Part shown: piece by piece, positions 42,284 to 52,214 of the stretch
How the letters are laid out: each line of letters starts with the position of its first letter
How positions within the stretch are numbered: the first letter of the stretch is position 1
Assembly: GCF_000380485.1 (NCBI RefSeq)
Contig: NZ_AQYG01000050.1
Location: 310,001-374,000, forward strand
Direction: 5' to 3'
DNA: 64,000 nt
From: Jongsikchunia kroppenstedtii DSM 45133
GTDB taxonomy: Bacteria > Actinomycetota > Actinomycetes > Mycobacteriales > Mycobacteriaceae
Notes under the pieces: generated by a model
What the model saw: only the letters and a program-made list of their open reading frames with translations
Told to the model about the DNA's origin: nothing
Databases searched by the model: none
Position numbers and translations under genes: made by a program

Positions 42284-42529
42284 ATGACTGCCAGCAAGCC
42301 CGTCGGTCCGCCGGATCCGACGCCGCTGGTCGGTGCCAGCATCTCGGCCGACGACGACACCGATGACACCCCGGACCAGCCGCATTTCACCCAGCTGCGC
42401 CGCGTCGAGCCGACAGCGCTGTCCGATCGCGACCCGATCAATCCGGTACCGCTCGAGGCGATCGCCGGCGTCGTGCTGCTGGTGGTCGCGTGGCTGCTGA
42501 TCCGGCGCCGGCGACACCGCCGCGCCTGA
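42284..42529 (+). CDS. Small C-tail-anchored membrane protein
   Basis: An 81-residue protein. GGAGG seven bases upstream fixes the ATG at 42284. Residues 1-58 are acidic and polar (ISADDDTDDTPDQPHFTQLRRVEP); residues 59-74 form one helix (LEAIAGVVLLVVAWLLI) capped by RRRRHRRA. Function unknown. It lies 122 bp after copD and 4 bp before the convergent dehydrogenase stop. Confidence 0.6.
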   Translation: MTASKPVGPPDPTPLVGASISADDDTDDTPDQPHFTQLRRVEPTALSDRDPINPVPLEAIAGVVLLVVAWLLIRRRRHRRA

Positions 42530-42533
42530 ACTC

Positions 42534-44096
42534 CTACCGTCCCGGGAACACCCGCACGAGCCGCACCACGTACGGCACCAGCCGCACGTAGAGGCGCCGG
42601 GGCAGGAACGGCAGCAACGGCGAGCCGGCCAGGCCGAGCCCGCGCTGTGCCGCGATCGTCTGCGATTCGGTGTACTTGAGCAGGCCCTCGCTGCCGTGCC
42701 GGCGGCCGACGCCGGAGATGCCCATGCCGCCCATCGGAGCCGCGGTCGAACCCCAGGCGGCGCCGTAGCCCTCGTTGATGTTCACCGTGCCCGACCGGAC
42801 TTCCGCGGCGATGCGCCGCGCCTCCGCCGAGTTCTTGGCGAAAATGCTGGCGTTCAAACCGTATTCGGTGTCGTTGGCGCGGGCGATGGCCTCGGCGGCA
42901 TCGGCGACCGGATAGATCGACACCAGCGGACCGAAGGTCTCGTTGGCGTAGCAGTCCATCTCCTCGCTGACATTCGACAGCACGGTCGGCTCGAAGAAGA
43001 AGGGGCCCAGGTCTTCTCGACGCTTGCCGCCGGCAAGGACGGTCGCGCCCTTGGCGACGGCGTCGTCGACATGCGCCTGCACGGTCTCGACCTGAGCGGC
43101 CGAGGCCAGCGAACCCATCTCCGGGGTGAAGTCATAGGTGTTGCCCAGCACCATGTTCTGCACCCGCTTGGCGAACTTTTCGGTGAACTCGGCGGCGACC
43201 GGCTGCTCCACGTAGATTCGCTCGATCGAGATGCAGAGCTGACCGGAGTTGGAGTACGCGCCGCGCGCCGCACCCTCGACCGCCTTGTCGATGTCGGCGG
43301 TCTTGGTGACGATCATCGGGTTCTTGCCGCCCAGCTCGGCCGAGAAGCCGATGAGCCGCTTGCCCGCCTTCTCGGCGAGCGATGCGCCGGTGGCCGACGA
43401 CCCGGTGAACATCAGATAGTCGGCGTTGGCCAGAATCTCCTGGCCCACAACCGATCCCGGTCCGGGGACCACCGCGTAGAGATGCTTGGGCAACCCCGCC
43501 TGGTACAGCAGCTCGGCGGCGACCAGTGCCGAGTACGGCGTCTGGCTGTCCGGCTTGAGCACCACCGCGTTGCCCGCCATCAGCGCCGGCACGGCGTCCG
43601 AGACGGTCAGCGTGATCGGGTAGTTCCAGGGCGAGATGATGCCGACGACGCCCTTGGGCTGGTAGCGCACCCGGGTGTCGGTGGCGACCGGCATCATGCC
43701 GGGAACCCGCTTGGCCGACAACAGCTTCGGACCGGCCTTGGCGTAATGCCGCGCGGTCATCGCGACGTCCAGGACCTCTTCCTGGGCGTAGTGCCGGGCC
43801 TTGCCGGTCTCCGCCTGCACCACGTCGATCAACTCGTTGCGGTGGCGGTACACGAGATCGGCGAAGCGCAGCAGGATCGCGGCCCGCTCCTTGGGCCAGA
43901 CGCGCGCCCACTCGCTCTGCGCCGCGCGGGCCCGCTCGAAGGCGACCTTCACGTCGTCGGCGGTGCCGACCGGGATCGTGGTCATCTCGGTTCCGGAGAA
44001 CGCCTCCAGGACCGGGCGGCTCTCCCGGGCGGACGGATCGTCAATGGCGGCGAGGGCGCGCAGGCGGTCGAATACGGCGGCAGACGGCTTGGGCAT
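42534..44096 (-). CDS. Succinate-semialdehyde dehydrogenase, GabD2-like
   Basis: A 520-residue NAD(P)-dependent aldehyde dehydrogenase. PWNYPITLTVSDAVPALMAGNAVVLKPDSQTPYSA is the cofactor region, GFSAELGGKNPMIV supplies the catalytic Glu and NSGQLCISIERIYV the catalytic Cys. ETFGPLVSIYPV and GYGAAWGSTAAPMGGMGISGVGRRHGSEGLLKYTESQT match succinic-semialdehyde dehydrogenases of the mycobacterial GabD2 type. ATG at 44096 has CGGAGAG upstream. Likely role: conversion of succinate semialdehyde to succinate in 4-aminobutyrate or alpha-ketoglutarate metabolism. Confidence 0.9.
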   Translation of the reverse strand: MPKPSAAVFDRLRALAAIDDPSARESRPVLEAFSGTEMTTIPVGTADDVKVAFERARAAQSEWARVWPKERAAILLRFADLVYRHRNELIDVVQAETGKARHYAQEEVLDVAMTARHYAKAGPKLLSAKRVPGMMPVATDTRVRYQPKGVVGIISPWNYPITLTVSDAVPALMAGNAVVLKPDSQTPYSALVAAELLYQAGLPKHLYAVVPGPGSVVGQEILANADYLMFTGSSATGASLAEKAGKRLIGFSAELGGKNPMIVTKTADIDKAVEGAARGAYSNSGQLCISIERIYVEQPVAAEFTEKFAKRVQNMVLGNTYDFTPEMGSLASAAQVETVQAHVDDAVAKGATVLAGGKRREDLGPFFFEPTVLSNVSEEMDCYANETFGPLVSIYPVADAAEAIARANDTEYGLNASIFAKNSAEARRIAAEVRSGTVNINEGYGAAWGSTAAPMGGMGISGVGRRHGSEGLLKYTESQTIAAQRGLGLAGSPLLPFLPRRLYVRLVPYVVRLVRVFPGR

Positions 44097-44222
44097 CGAT
44101 AACTCTCCGAGTCGCGGGTTGGGGCTTGAGCGCTTGTTGACGGCCTGTCTAAAAGCGGCTGTAGGCAGTCTAGCGATTGCTCGAAGCGGACTCACCGCGC
44201 CCGCGACCCCGTGCCGTCTGGG

Positions 44223-44813
44223 TCAGGTCAGGTCCGCCTGCCCCGCGACCACCACGCCGTACAGATCCGCGATCGTTGCGAGGGCGCCGGCATGCAGCTT
44301 CTCCGCCGATACGTCCCCGGCCGCGCTCGACAGCGCCCGGGTGGCACATGCGTCGGCCACCACGGTCGGGCGATTGCCGCGCAGGAACGCGCCCTCGGCG
44401 GTGAAGGTCACGCACATATGCGTCATGAAGCCGGCGATGATCACGTTCTCATGACCCGCCGCATCGACCCGATCGCCGAGGTCGGTGTTCACGAATCCGT
44501 TGGGTGCGGTCTTGACCACCACCGGCTCGCCGCCGGCCGGCGCCACATCCGGATGAATGGCCCCGATATCGGCGCGGATGTCATACGGCGTGCCGTCGCC
44601 GCCGTCGTTGACAACGTGGATGACCGACGCCCCGGCCGCGCGTGCCCGCCCCAGCAGCTCGGCGGCCGCAGTCAGCGCCGGCTTCCAGCCATCGAGCTCC
44701 ATCACGCCCCGCGTATAGGTGTTCTGGTAGTCGACCAGGATGAGCGTCGCATCGGCGAGGAGCGCCGGGGACGGATCGAATCCGTTGAGTTCGCGCAGGG
44801 TCGTGCGGGTCAT
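44223..44813 (-). CDS. Isochorismatase-family cysteine hydrolase
   Basis: A 196-residue enzyme. ATLILVDYQNTYT carries the first Asp, VVVKTAPNGFVNTDL the Lys and GFMTHMCVTFTAEGAFLRG the nucleophilic Cys of the D-K-C triad. Such enzymes hydrolyse amides (nicotinamide, carbamoyl sarcosine, streptothricin and others); the substrate is not readable. GAGAGG lies before the ATG. Divergent from a GlxA-type regulator, a pairing common for this family. Confidence 0.87.
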   Translation of the reverse strand: MTRTTLRELNGFDPSPALLADATLILVDYQNTYTRGVMELDGWKPALTAAAELLGRARAAGASVIHVVNDGGDGTPYDIRADIGAIHPDVAPAGGEPVVVKTAPNGFVNTDLGDRVDAAGHENVIIAGFMTHMCVTFTAEGAFLRGNRPTVVADACATRALSSAAGDVSAEKLHAGALATIADLYGVVVAGQADLT

Positions 44814-44924
44814 GAGTAGGCCTCTCGTCATCGGGTGATGTGCGCTTTCGACGCTATGATCGCCAGCGAATGTCCGCAATGACGCCTAACATGCAGATAC
44901 CGACATTCATAAGAGGCGGCCCCC

Positions 44925-45911
44925 TTGTCCAATCCATCGCGACTGATCGTCGTCGCGCTGTTCGACCGCATCGACCTGCTCGACGTCACCGGGCCGCCCG
45001 AGGTATTTGCGCTGCTGCAGCGCGAGATGGACGAGCCGACCGGCTATCGCGTCGTGCTCGCCGCCGAATCGCTCGCGCCGGTCACCACATCGGCGGGGGT
45101 GCGGATACTGCCCGATGTCACGTTCGACGATGTCAGCCGAGCGCCGGTCGACACCCTGATCGTCCCGGGCGCGGTGACGGTGGGCGACGACCGCACGGTC
45201 ACCGCGGTCTGCGACCCGAGCGTCGTCGAGCGCGTCCGACTGCTCGCCGAACGCGCCCGGCGGGTGGCCTCGGTCTGCGTCGGAGCGCACGTCCTCGCGG
45301 CGGCCGGATTGCTCGACGGCAAGCGCGCGACCACGCACTGGTCCACCGCACGGCAGCTGGCCTCCGACCATCCGCAGATCACGGTCGACGCCGATCCCAT
45401 CTTCATCCGCGACGACCGCATCTGGACAGGCGCCGGCCTGACCGCCTGTCTCGACCTCTCGCTGGCGCTGGTCGCCGACGACTTCGGACCTGAGCTCGCC
45501 GCGCGCGTGGCCCGGCAACTCGTCATGTTCGTCAAACGGCCGGGCGGACAAAGCCAATTCAGCGTGTCCATCGAGCCGGCCTCGACGAGCCATCGCATCG
45601 ATGATCTGCGGCTGTACATCGCGCAGCACCTGACCGACCCGCTCACGGTCGGCGAGCTCGCCGAACAAACCCACGTCACCGACCGCCAGATCACCCGGAT
45701 CTTCAAGAACGAACTGGGGATGACGCCGGCCGCCTACGTCGAGCAGGCTCGGGTCGAGGCGGCGCGACAGCGACTGGAGGCCGGCGACGACACGCTGTCG
45801 CGTGTTGCCACGGCATGCGGCTTCGGCACGACCTCAACGCTCACCCGCGCCTTTCGACGCACGCTCGGCATCACCCCGACCGAGTATCGCGAGCGGTTCC
45901 GAGTCCGGTAG
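44925..45911 (+). CDS. GlxA-family regulator (DJ-1/PfpI plus AraC domains)
   Basis: A 328-residue protein. The N-terminal DJ-1/PfpI-like domain (LIVVALFDRIDLLDVTGPPEVFALL) has a nucleophile-elbow-like VASVCVGAHVLAAAGLLDGKRATTHW with Cys. The C-terminal AraC DNA-binding domain (HLTDPLTVGELAEQTHVTDRQITRIFKNELGMTPAAYVEQARVEAARQRLEAG, then VATACGFGTTSTLTRAFRRTLGITPTEYRERF) is complete. TTG start at 44925 with GGCGG upstream. It probably controls the divergent cysteine hydrolase in response to a small molecule. Confidence 0.9.
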   Translation: MSNPSRLIVVALFDRIDLLDVTGPPEVFALLQREMDEPTGYRVVLAAESLAPVTTSAGVRILPDVTFDDVSRAPVDTLIVPGAVTVGDDRTVTAVCDPSVVERVRLLAERARRVASVCVGAHVLAAAGLLDGKRATTHWSTARQLASDHPQITVDADPIFIRDDRIWTGAGLTACLDLSLALVADDFGPELAARVARQLVMFVKRPGGQSQFSVSIEPASTSHRIDDLRLYIAQHLTDPLTVGELAEQTHVTDRQITRIFKNELGMTPAAYVEQARVEAARQRLEAGDDTLSRVATACGFGTTSTLTRAFRRTLGITPTEYRERFRVR

Positions 45912-46104
45912 GGCCGCCATGTGAGCGCCGTCATGCTCCTGATGCGACGATGTTCGTCTTGATTTACATTTGGTCCGGATCGTCAAACTTATTAGTGAAC
46001 ATTACGGTTTGCGTCACCCAATTGTGTTCATGTTGATGGATCTTTCGGGTAGTGTCCGTTCGTCGTCCATTGCGGGCGACCCCTTGACCAGAAAGCTCGA
46101 TCCC

Positions 46105-46368
46105 ATGACTGAGACCCTCACCCCGACCTCGTCGCAGTCTGCGTCCGCGGAACCGACCGTGGGCCAGCCCGTGACCGTCTTCGCCGGTACCGACGACCAG
46201 GTCGCGGGCCACATCGTCGACGATTTCGGCGACAACCGGGAGACCGAGTCGGAGGCCCATACGGTGCATCTGGAGCGGCCCAAGCGGTGGGCCGTGCACA
46301 CCGCCGACGGACTGTTGATCTTCGTCGACACTGCCGACCTCACGATCGACGCCGACTCAGACGCCTGA
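46105..46368 (+). CDS. Small hypothetical cytoplasmic protein
   Basis: An 87-residue protein. After a Thr/Ser-rich leader, TVFAGTDDQVAGHIVDDFGD and AVHTADGLLIFVDTADLTIDAD suggest a small beta-rich domain. I do not recognise the family. ATG at 46105 is chosen because codon bias and protein-like composition begin there, though an upstream in-frame start at 45970 exists. The 190 bp before it are AT-rich (ACATTTGG, AACTTATTAGTGAACATTACG), perhaps a promoter region. Confidence 0.5.
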   Translation: MTETLTPTSSQSASAEPTVGQPVTVFAGTDDQVAGHIVDDFGDNRETESEAHTVHLERPKRWAVHTADGLLIFVDTADLTIDADSDA

Positions 46369-46419
46369 CCGCGTCTCGGCAGTCGCGCAGTCCCTTCGGA
46401 GCAACTGACAGTGGAGAAC

Positions 46420-46479
46420 CCACCGGAACGCGCGGATGCCGTATCTCGGGAGTGACGCGGCACCGCGGCGTTCCAGTGG
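46420..46479. repeat. Long hairpin at convergent gene ends (hypothetical/rraA)
   Basis: Left arm 46420-46441 (CCACCGGAACGCGCGGATGC and the next bases) pairs with right arm 46458-46479 (GCACCGCGGCGTTCCAGTGG) through about 20 bp with one mismatch and small bulges, enclosing a 16-base loop. It lies in the 208-bp gap between the small hypothetical gene and the convergent rraA. No U-run is adjacent. The remainder of the gap shows nothing recognisable. Confidence 0.65.
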
Positions 46480-46576
46480 ATTCAGAAAGCCGTATCGGAT
46501 CCGCTGACGCGAGCGTTCCTCTAGTTCGGAAATTCACACATTGGTGGAGGACACCCCTCCGGATTCCCCCGCGGGG

Positions 46577-47062
46577 TCAGCCCTCGGTGACGACCACGAT
46601 GCCGTCATCGTCGCTATAGAGAATGTCGCCGGGGTTGATGACGATGCCGCCGATCTCGACCGGTACATCGCGCTCGCCCGCCCCGGTCTTGGTGGACTTA
46701 CGCGGATTGGTGCCGAGCGCCTTGATGCCGATCTCCATGGTCCGGAGCACCGCCGAGTCGCGGACGGCTCCGTGCGCGACGATCCCGGCCCAGCCGTTCG
46801 ACCGGCCCAGCTCGGCGATGATGTCGCCGACCAGCGCGGTATGCAGCGAGCCGTCGCCATCGATCACCAGCACCCGGCCCTCGCCGGGCTCGCCGAGGAC
46901 CGACTTCAGCAAAGCGTTGTCCTGGAAGCACTTGACGGTGACGACCCGGCCGACGAACTCGGTGCGGCCGCCCATCTGCCGGAATTGGGTATCGCAACTG
47001 CGGACGTCCGCACCGATCTCATCGACCAGATCGGCTGTGGCGGTGAAAGACAACTCGCTCAT
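46577..47062 (-). CDS. rraA: RraA-family protein (regulator of RNase E activity / aldolase fold)
   Basis: A 161-residue protein. [69 protein letters not shown] and [35 protein letters not shown] are the family blocks. In E. coli RraA restrains RNase E; related proteins are 4-hydroxy-4-methyl-2-oxoglutarate aldolases, so the exact role is open. Position fits Rv3853. The DNA just upstream (47060-47100) contains a short inverted repeat around GCACG. Confidence 0.9.
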   Translation of the reverse strand: MSELSFTATADLVDEIGADVRSCDTQFRQMGGRTEFVGRVVTVKCFQDNALLKSVLGEPGEGRVLVIDGDGSLHTALVGDIIAELGRSNGWAGIVAHGAVRDSAVLRTMEIGIKALGTNPRKSTKTGAGERDVPVEIGGIVINPGDILYSDDDGIVVVTEG

Positions 47063-47184
47063 GCACGTACTCGCTTCGCTCCGTGCGCGCATGAGGCACA
47101 AGCGCGCTGTGTTGAATGATTCGCTCGCTGACGCTCGCTCATGCGCCAACCCTACTGTCGAGTGAAACAGCTGATGGGCGGGCC

Positions 47185-47409
47185 CTACGGGGCGTCGGCG
47201 ACGACCCTGGCCGTCATCCCGCCGATCTCGACGACGTCGCCGGGCCGCAGCTGCCGACCCCGACGGGTCTCGGTGTCGCCGTTGACATGCACTTCGCCAT
47301 CGCCGATGACGGCCTTCGCGTCGGCGCCGGTGTCGATCAGATTGGCCAGCTTGAGAAACTGCCCCAGTCGAATCGACTCGTCCCGGATCGGCACGTCCTG
47401 CAATGTCAT
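47185..47409 (-). CDS. S4-domain RNA-binding protein (YaaA-like)
   Basis: A 74-residue protein. [51 protein letters not shown] is a complete S4 domain of the YaaA/RlbA type, a small RNA-binding fold linked to ribosome metabolism. The ATG at 47409 is 43 bp from the divergent lysX start. A GTG at 47421 is an alternative start. Confidence 0.85.
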   Translation of the reverse strand: MTLQDVPIRDESIRLGQFLKLANLIDTGADAKAVIGDGEVHVNGDTETRRGRQLRPGDVVEIGGMTARVVADAP

Positions 47410-47451
47410 CACCTCGCACACTAGATTCCCGGCATATTCGATAATCGACCA

Positions 47452-50400
47452 ATGACTCAGCTGGATGCGCCCGCCGCCGCGGCACCCGCGGCCCGCTCGG
47501 CGTCGGACCGTGTCCCGCAGTGGCTGCGCCGGATGCTCGCGAACGCACCGCACCGGGTGTCGGTGGCCGTGGGCATCGTCGCGGCCGTCTCGCTGCTGTC
47601 CAGCGTGTCGGCCGGGTTCCGGCATCTGACGCAGGTCCCGCGCGATTACCTGAACGACTACATCATCCTCGCACCGGATACGAGCTTCGCGTGGGCACTG
47701 GTGCTGGCCTTCGTGGCGATCGCGCTGTCCGCCCGCAAGCGGATCGCCTGGTGGCTGCTCGTCGGCTACGTCATCCTCTTCGGCCTGTCCAATGCGCTGT
47801 ACCTGTTCGACTACATCGCCGAACAGAACTACGGCGCGGCGCTGAGCTTCACCGAGAAGGCGAATACCTATGTGGGGCTGGCGGTTCAGATCTTCGTCCT
47901 GCTGTATCTGATCGCCACGTATCGGCAGTTCTACACCAAGGTGCGACGGGCGGCGGTACTGCAGGCCGGCCTGGTCCTGGCCGGCGGTCTCGCGATCGCC
48001 ACGCTGATCGGCTGGGGCCTGGTCGAGCTGGTGCCGCACACCCTGCGGTCGTCCGAACGACTCCTCTACGCCTTCGGCCGCGTCGTCACCTTCGCCGCCA
48101 TCGATACCCGCACCTTCGACGGTCGCCACACCTACGGATTCATCAACTCGCTGCTGGGCCTGCTCGGCGCCCTCGCCCTGATCGCCGCGGCGCTGGTGCT
48201 GCTGCGCTCGCAGCGGTCGAACAACTCGCTCACCGACACCGACGAAGAGCTGCTGCGCGCGCTGGTGGCCCGCTACGGCGACGACGATTCGCTGGCGTTC
48301 TTCTCGACCCGGCGCGACAAGGCCGTCGTCTTCGCGCCGAATGGGTTGGCGGCCATCACCTATCGCGTCGAAGTCGGGGCCTGCATGGCGGGTGGCGACC
48401 CGGTCGGCGATCCGAAGCATTGGGGCGCCGCGGTGCGCGAGCTGGTCGCCGTCGCCGACCGCTACGGCTGGCAGCCGTGCGCGATGGGCGTCAGCCCCGC
48501 CGGCGCGCAGGTCTACGCCGACGCCGGCTTCATCACCCTGAACATCGGCGACGAGGCGATCGTCAAGGCGCGGGCCTACAGCCTCTCCGGCCCGGACATG
48601 CGGATGGTGCGCCAGGCCGTGATGCGCTGCCGCCGCGCCGACATGACCACCCGGATCCGGCGCCACCGCGACCTGTCGCCCGAGGAGATGGCCGCGGCGA
48701 TCAAGCGGGCCGACGACTGGCGCGACACCGAGGAGGAACGCGGCTTCGCGATGGCGCTGGGCCGCCTCGGCGATCCGCGCGACGGCGACTGCATCCTGGT
48801 CGAGGCCGTCCAGCATGCCGGCACCGACAAGGAGCATGTCGTCGGCATGCTGTCCTTCGTGCCGTGGGGGCCGACGGGCGCCTCGCTGGATCTGATGCGC
48901 CGCGACCGCAGCTCCATCAACGGCATCGTCGAGCTGATGGTGACCGAATTCGCCGAGGGCTCAGAGGAATTCGGTATCACCGAGATCTCGCTGAACTTCG
49001 CCGCCTTCCGCGAGATCTTCGAGTACGGCAACCAGATCGGCGCCGGACCGGCGATCCGGCTGATGCACGGCGCCTTCACCTTCATGTCGCGATACGTCCA
49101 GATGGAATCGCTGTACAAGTCCAACGCGAAGTTCCTGCCGGAGTGGCGCCCGCGCTACCTCTGCTACGAGGACTCGCGGGCCATCCCCCGCGTCGGCATG
49201 GCCGCGCTGCTCACCGAGGGCTTCGTGAAACTGCCCCGATTCGGCCGACCGCCGCGCAGCAGCCGGGTGGCGCCCGCCGTCCCGTCCGGCGTGGATGTCC
49301 CGGCGCTAGTCACGTCGTTGGCGCGGGACAAGACGATCGTGGACGCCGGGCCACGGCGACCGGAACAAGTGCGCGTGCGGCTGGCCAAGGTCGATGAGCT
49401 GATCGCCGCCGGCATCGACCCCTATCCGCCGGCCCGGCCGCCCACGCATTCGGTCGTCGCCGCCGCGGAGGCGGTCGACGGCACCGATGTCCGGATCGCG
49501 GGACGGGTGTTGCGACTGCGCGACTTCGGCAAGGTCATCTTCGCCGTCGTCCGCGACTGGTCCGGCGAGATCCAGGTGCTGCTCGACTCCGCGAATATCG
49601 CCTCGGACGCACCGGATTTCGCGGCCGGCGTGGATCTGGGCGACCTCGTCGAGATCACCGGCACGATGGGGCGCAGCCGCCGCGGCGAACAGTCGGTGCT
49701 GGCGACCGACTGGCGGATGCTGGGCAAATGCCTGCATCCGCTGCCGGACAAGTGGAGCGGTCTCACCGACCCGGAGGCGCGGGTGCGCCAGCGGTACGTC
49801 GACCTGGCGATCAACGAATCGTCGCGCGAGACCCTGCGCATTCGCAGCGCGGCCGTGAAGGCGATGCGCGATCACCTTGCCGCACAGGACTTCCTCGAGG
49901 TCGAGACGCCCATCCTGCAGCGCATCCACGGCGGCGCCAACGCGCAGCCGTTCCTGACCCACATCAACGCCTACAACCTGGATCTCTACCTGCGGATCGC
50001 GCCGGAGCTGTATCTCAAGCGCCTCTGCGTCGGCGGCGTCGAGCGGGTCTTCGAACTCGGCCGCAATTTCCGCAACGAGGGCGTCGACTTCAGCCACAAT
50101 CCCGAGTTCACCAGCCTGGAAGCGTATGCGGCACATGGTGATTACCAGACGATGCGGATCCTCACCCAAGAGATGATCCAGGCCGCCGCCACCGCCGCGC
50201 ATGGCGAGCCGGTGGTGCTGCGCCCCGACCTCGACGGCCGCCTGCAGCCGGTGGACATCTCGGGCGAGTGGCCGGTCAAGACCGTGCACGACGCCGTCTC
50301 GGAAGCACTCGGCGAGGAGGTGCGGCCCGACAGCGAGCGCGATGAGCTGCGGCGGCTGTCGGCCGCGGCGCGCATCCCGTTCCGGCAGGACTGGGGCGCC

Positions 50401-50823
50401 GGGCATCTGGTCCTGGAGATGTACGAGCATCTGGTCGAGTCGAAGACCACCCGTCCGACCTTCTATCAGGACTTCCCCGTGTCGGTGTCACCGCTGACCC
50501 GCCAGCACCGCACCATCCCGGGGCTCGCCGAGCGGTGGGACCTGGTGGCCTGGGGGTTCGAGCTGGGCACCGCCTACAGCGAGCTGACCGACCCGATCGA
50601 ACAGCGCAAGCGGCTCACGGCGCAATCGCTGCTGGCGGCCGGCGGCGATGCGGAGGCGATGGAACTCGACGAGGACTTCCTGCAGGCGCTCGAGCATGCG
50701 ATGCCGCCCACAGGCGGACTGGGGATCGGAGTGGACCGGGTGATCATGATGATCACCGGCCGCTCGATTCGGGAGACGCTACCGTTCCCCCTCGCGAAAC
50801 CGCGCCTCGACGGCGCCAGGTGA
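47452..50823 (+). CDS. lysX: LysX: lysyl-phosphatidylglycerol synthase fused to lysyl-tRNA synthetase
   Basis: A 1123-residue fusion. Residues ~30-250 hold six or seven membrane helices. Residues ~250-600 are the MprF-like DUF2156 domain ([28 protein letters not shown]) that moves lysine from Lys-tRNA to phosphatidylglycerol. Residues ~630-1123 are class II LysRS with an OB fold ([23 protein letters not shown]), motif 2 ([26 protein letters not shown]) and motif 3 ([16 protein letters not shown]). In mycobacteria LysX lysinylates membrane lipid and gives resistance to cationic peptides. Its stop lies within a partial copy of the hairpin repeat. Confidence 0.96.
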   Translation: MTQLDAPAAAAPAARSASDRVPQWLRRMLANAPHRVSVAVGIVAAVSLLSSVSAGFRHLTQVPRDYLNDYIILAPDTSFAWALVLAFVAIALSARKRIAWWLLVGYVILFGLSNALYLFDYIAEQNYGAALSFTEKANTYVGLAVQIFVLLYLIATYRQFYTKVRRAAVLQAGLVLAGGLAIATLIGWGLVELVPHTLRSSERLLYAFGRVVTFAAIDTRTFDGRHTYGFINSLLGLLGALALIAAALVLLRSQRSNNSLTDTDEELLRALVARYGDDDSLAFFSTRRDKAVVFAPNGLAAITYRVEVGACMAGGDPVGDPKHWGAAVRELVAVADRYGWQPCAMGVSPAGAQVYADAGFITLNIGDEAIVKARAYSLSGPDMRMVRQAVMRCRRADMTTRIRRHRDLSPEEMAAAIKRADDWRDTEEERGFAMALGRLGDPRDGDCILVEAVQHAGTDKEHVVGMLSFVPWGPTGASLDLMRRDRSSINGIVELMVTEFAEGSEEFGITEISLNFAAFREIFEYGNQIGAGPAIRLMHGAFTFMSRYVQMESLYKSNAKFLPEWRPRYLCYEDSRAIPRVGMAALLTEGFVKLPRFGRPPRSSRVAPAVPSGVDVPALVTSLARDKTIVDAGPRRPEQVRVRLAKVDELIAAGIDPYPPARPPTHSVVAAAEAVDGTDVRIAGRVLRLRDFGKVIFAVVRDWSGEIQVLLDSANIASDAPDFAAGVDLGDLVEITGTMGRSRRGEQSVLATDWRMLGKCLHPLPDKWSGLTDPEARVRQRYVDLAINESSRETLRIRSAAVKAMRDHLAAQDFLEVETPILQRIHGGANAQPFLTHINAYNLDLYLRIAPELYLKRLCVGGVERVFELGRNFRNEGVDFSHNPEFTSLEAYAAHGDYQTMRILTQEMIQAAATAAHGEPVVLRPDLDGRLQPVDISGEWPVKTVHDAVSEALGEEVRPDSERDELRRLSAAARIPFRQDWGAGHLVLEMYEHLVESKTTRPTFYQDFPVSVSPLTRQHRTIPGLAERWDLVAWGFELGTAYSELTDPIEQRKRLTAQSLLAAGGDAEAMELDEDFLQALEHAMPPTGGLGIGVDRVIMMITGRSIRETLPFPLAKPRLDGAR

Positions 50824-50832
50824 ACGATCGGC
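50812..50832. repeat. Partial arm of the convergent-junction repeat (copy D)
   Basis: GGCGCCAGGTGAACGATCGG at 50812-50831 matches the left arm of copies A and C (GGCGCCAGATGAACGACCGG) with two changes. It spans the lysX stop codon. A matching right arm is not evident, so this looks like a truncated copy. Confidence 0.55.
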
Positions 50833-50993
50833 TACTTCTTGAACCGGGCCAGGTCGGCGGTGGTGACCAGACGCTCCTGATCCGCGCACAGGGCGCGTGC
50901 CAACCGGCGGTGTGCGAGGTAGCCACCGGTGCCGAAGAGATAGCCGCCGAGCACGACGGGACGCGCTAACTGCGCGCGACCGGCCAACCGCAT
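50832..50993 (-). CDS. 53-residue small protein, convergent with lysX
   Basis: The frame encodes 53 residues beginning MRLAGRAQLARPVVLGGYLF and ending TTADLARFKK. AGGAAGTG eight bases upstream supports the ATG at 50993. It has a basic N-terminus, a weak hydrophobic segment (PVVLGGYLFGTGGYLAHR) and a polar C-terminus; it may touch the membrane. Upstream at 51010-51020 is the inverted repeat TGAGAATCTCA, a possible operator. Family not recognised. Confidence 0.6.
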   Translation of the reverse strand: MRLAGRAQLARPVVLGGYLFGTGGYLAHRRLARALCADQERLVTTADLARFKK

Positions 50994-51181
50994 TGCAATC
51001 ACTTCCTGATGAGAATCTCAAACACAATTATTGATAGTTTATGTACCGGCGAGTAGGGCCGCCACTTAAATCATCGTGGCGACGCTCACAATGGTTAGCC
51101 CGCGACACACCATGAGCTGAAATCATTCGAACGATCGACGGTCGACCAGGCAGTTCACCAGTGGGCAGTGCGACCGAGCGG

Positions 51182-52078
51182 TCAGTTCAGCCCGGCCAGG
51201 TAGTCATGCGCCCATGCCAGCGCGCTCACACCCGGCCGCACCTCGTAGGCGCCGTAGTCGGTATGCGCACCACCCTCGACGAACGCGTTGTACTCCATGA
51301 TCTGCTGACGTGCCTTGGCATCGCTCAGCTCATTGGTGACGTTGCCGATGCCGCCCTGCAGGATCATCTGGTTCAGCACACCCGCGGCCAGCGCGGGGTT
51401 CTGCCCGCCCTCGGCGAGCGCACCGGCGATCTTGGTGACGTAGTAGTTCGGCGGCGTATTGCAGTACATGTCGTTGGGGTCGCAAATGGTGTTGACCCGA
51501 TTCGACACCCAGCCGAAGCCACCCGGGCGCGGCCCGCCCACGCCTTCGCCGCCGAGGGGCCGACCGATCAGGTGGTCGCCGCGACCGCGCCGCGGATCCG
51601 ACACCAGCACCACGCCGGCAACCTGCTGCGGACGGATCCGGTCCTGCCCGGTACCGATCCGCGCGGCCAGATCGCCGGCCGCGTCGGCGCCCTGGCTGTA
51701 ACCGATCAGCGCCACCTTCGATCCTGGGCAGCGCTGCAATGCCTGCTCACCCAACCGTTCGGCGACATCGATCGCCTGGGCCTTCGAATTCGGGTAGACC
51801 TTGCCGCCGTTGTCCCACGGAAAGAAGGACTGGCTGTAGTTCACCGCGATCACGTGCTTGCCCGCGCCGAGCCCGGCGGTGGCCCGCGACAGCATGCCGG
51901 GCACGCCCGCGCCGTTGCGGGGACCGTTGTCCCAGGTACCCGGGACCGCCAGGACGAACACCCTCGCACAGCCCGGTCCGGGTACGGGCGCGGCGGCGGC
52001 GGTTCCCGCCGCCAAACCCAATCCGGTTGCGGCACAGGACATGATCGCCAGGCCTGCCAGCGCGCGACGCAACGACAT
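51182..52078 (-). CDS. Cutinase-family secreted esterase
   Basis: A 298-residue exported alpha/beta hydrolase. The signal peptide is residues 1-29 (AGLAIMSCAATGLGLAAGTAAAA). VALIGYSQGADAAGDLA is the Ser nucleophile elbow G-Y-S-Q-G; CDPNDMYC carries the catalytic Asp within a disulfide; GGAHTDYG has the likely His. Mycobacterial cutinase-like proteins hydrolyse lipids or esters at the cell surface. AGGAGATC lies before the ATG. The 188 bp upstream of its end, toward the small gene, are otherwise featureless. Confidence 0.92.
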   Translation of the reverse strand: MSLRRALAGLAIMSCAATGLGLAAGTAAAAPVPGPGCARVFVLAVPGTWDNGPRNGAGVPGMLSRATAGLGAGKHVIAVNYSQSFFPWDNGGKVYPNSKAQAIDVAERLGEQALQRCPGSKVALIGYSQGADAAGDLAARIGTGQDRIRPQQVAGVVLVSDPRRGRGDHLIGRPLGGEGVGGPRPGGFGWVSNRVNTICDPNDMYCNTPPNYYVTKIAGALAEGGQNPALAAGVLNQMILQGGIGNVTNELSDAKARQQIMEYNAFVEGGAHTDYGAYEVRPGVSALAWAHDYLAGLN

Positions 52079-52214
52079 TGTGGATCTCCTCAGTCTCACG
52101 GGATGCCTTGTGCGAGACCGCATGCCGGTCCCGCCTATCGGATCTGAGGCTACCGAGGAACCACCAGGTCAGCCACCGGACGGATGCAGATCACAGCCGG
52201 CGCCGGAAATGCGG

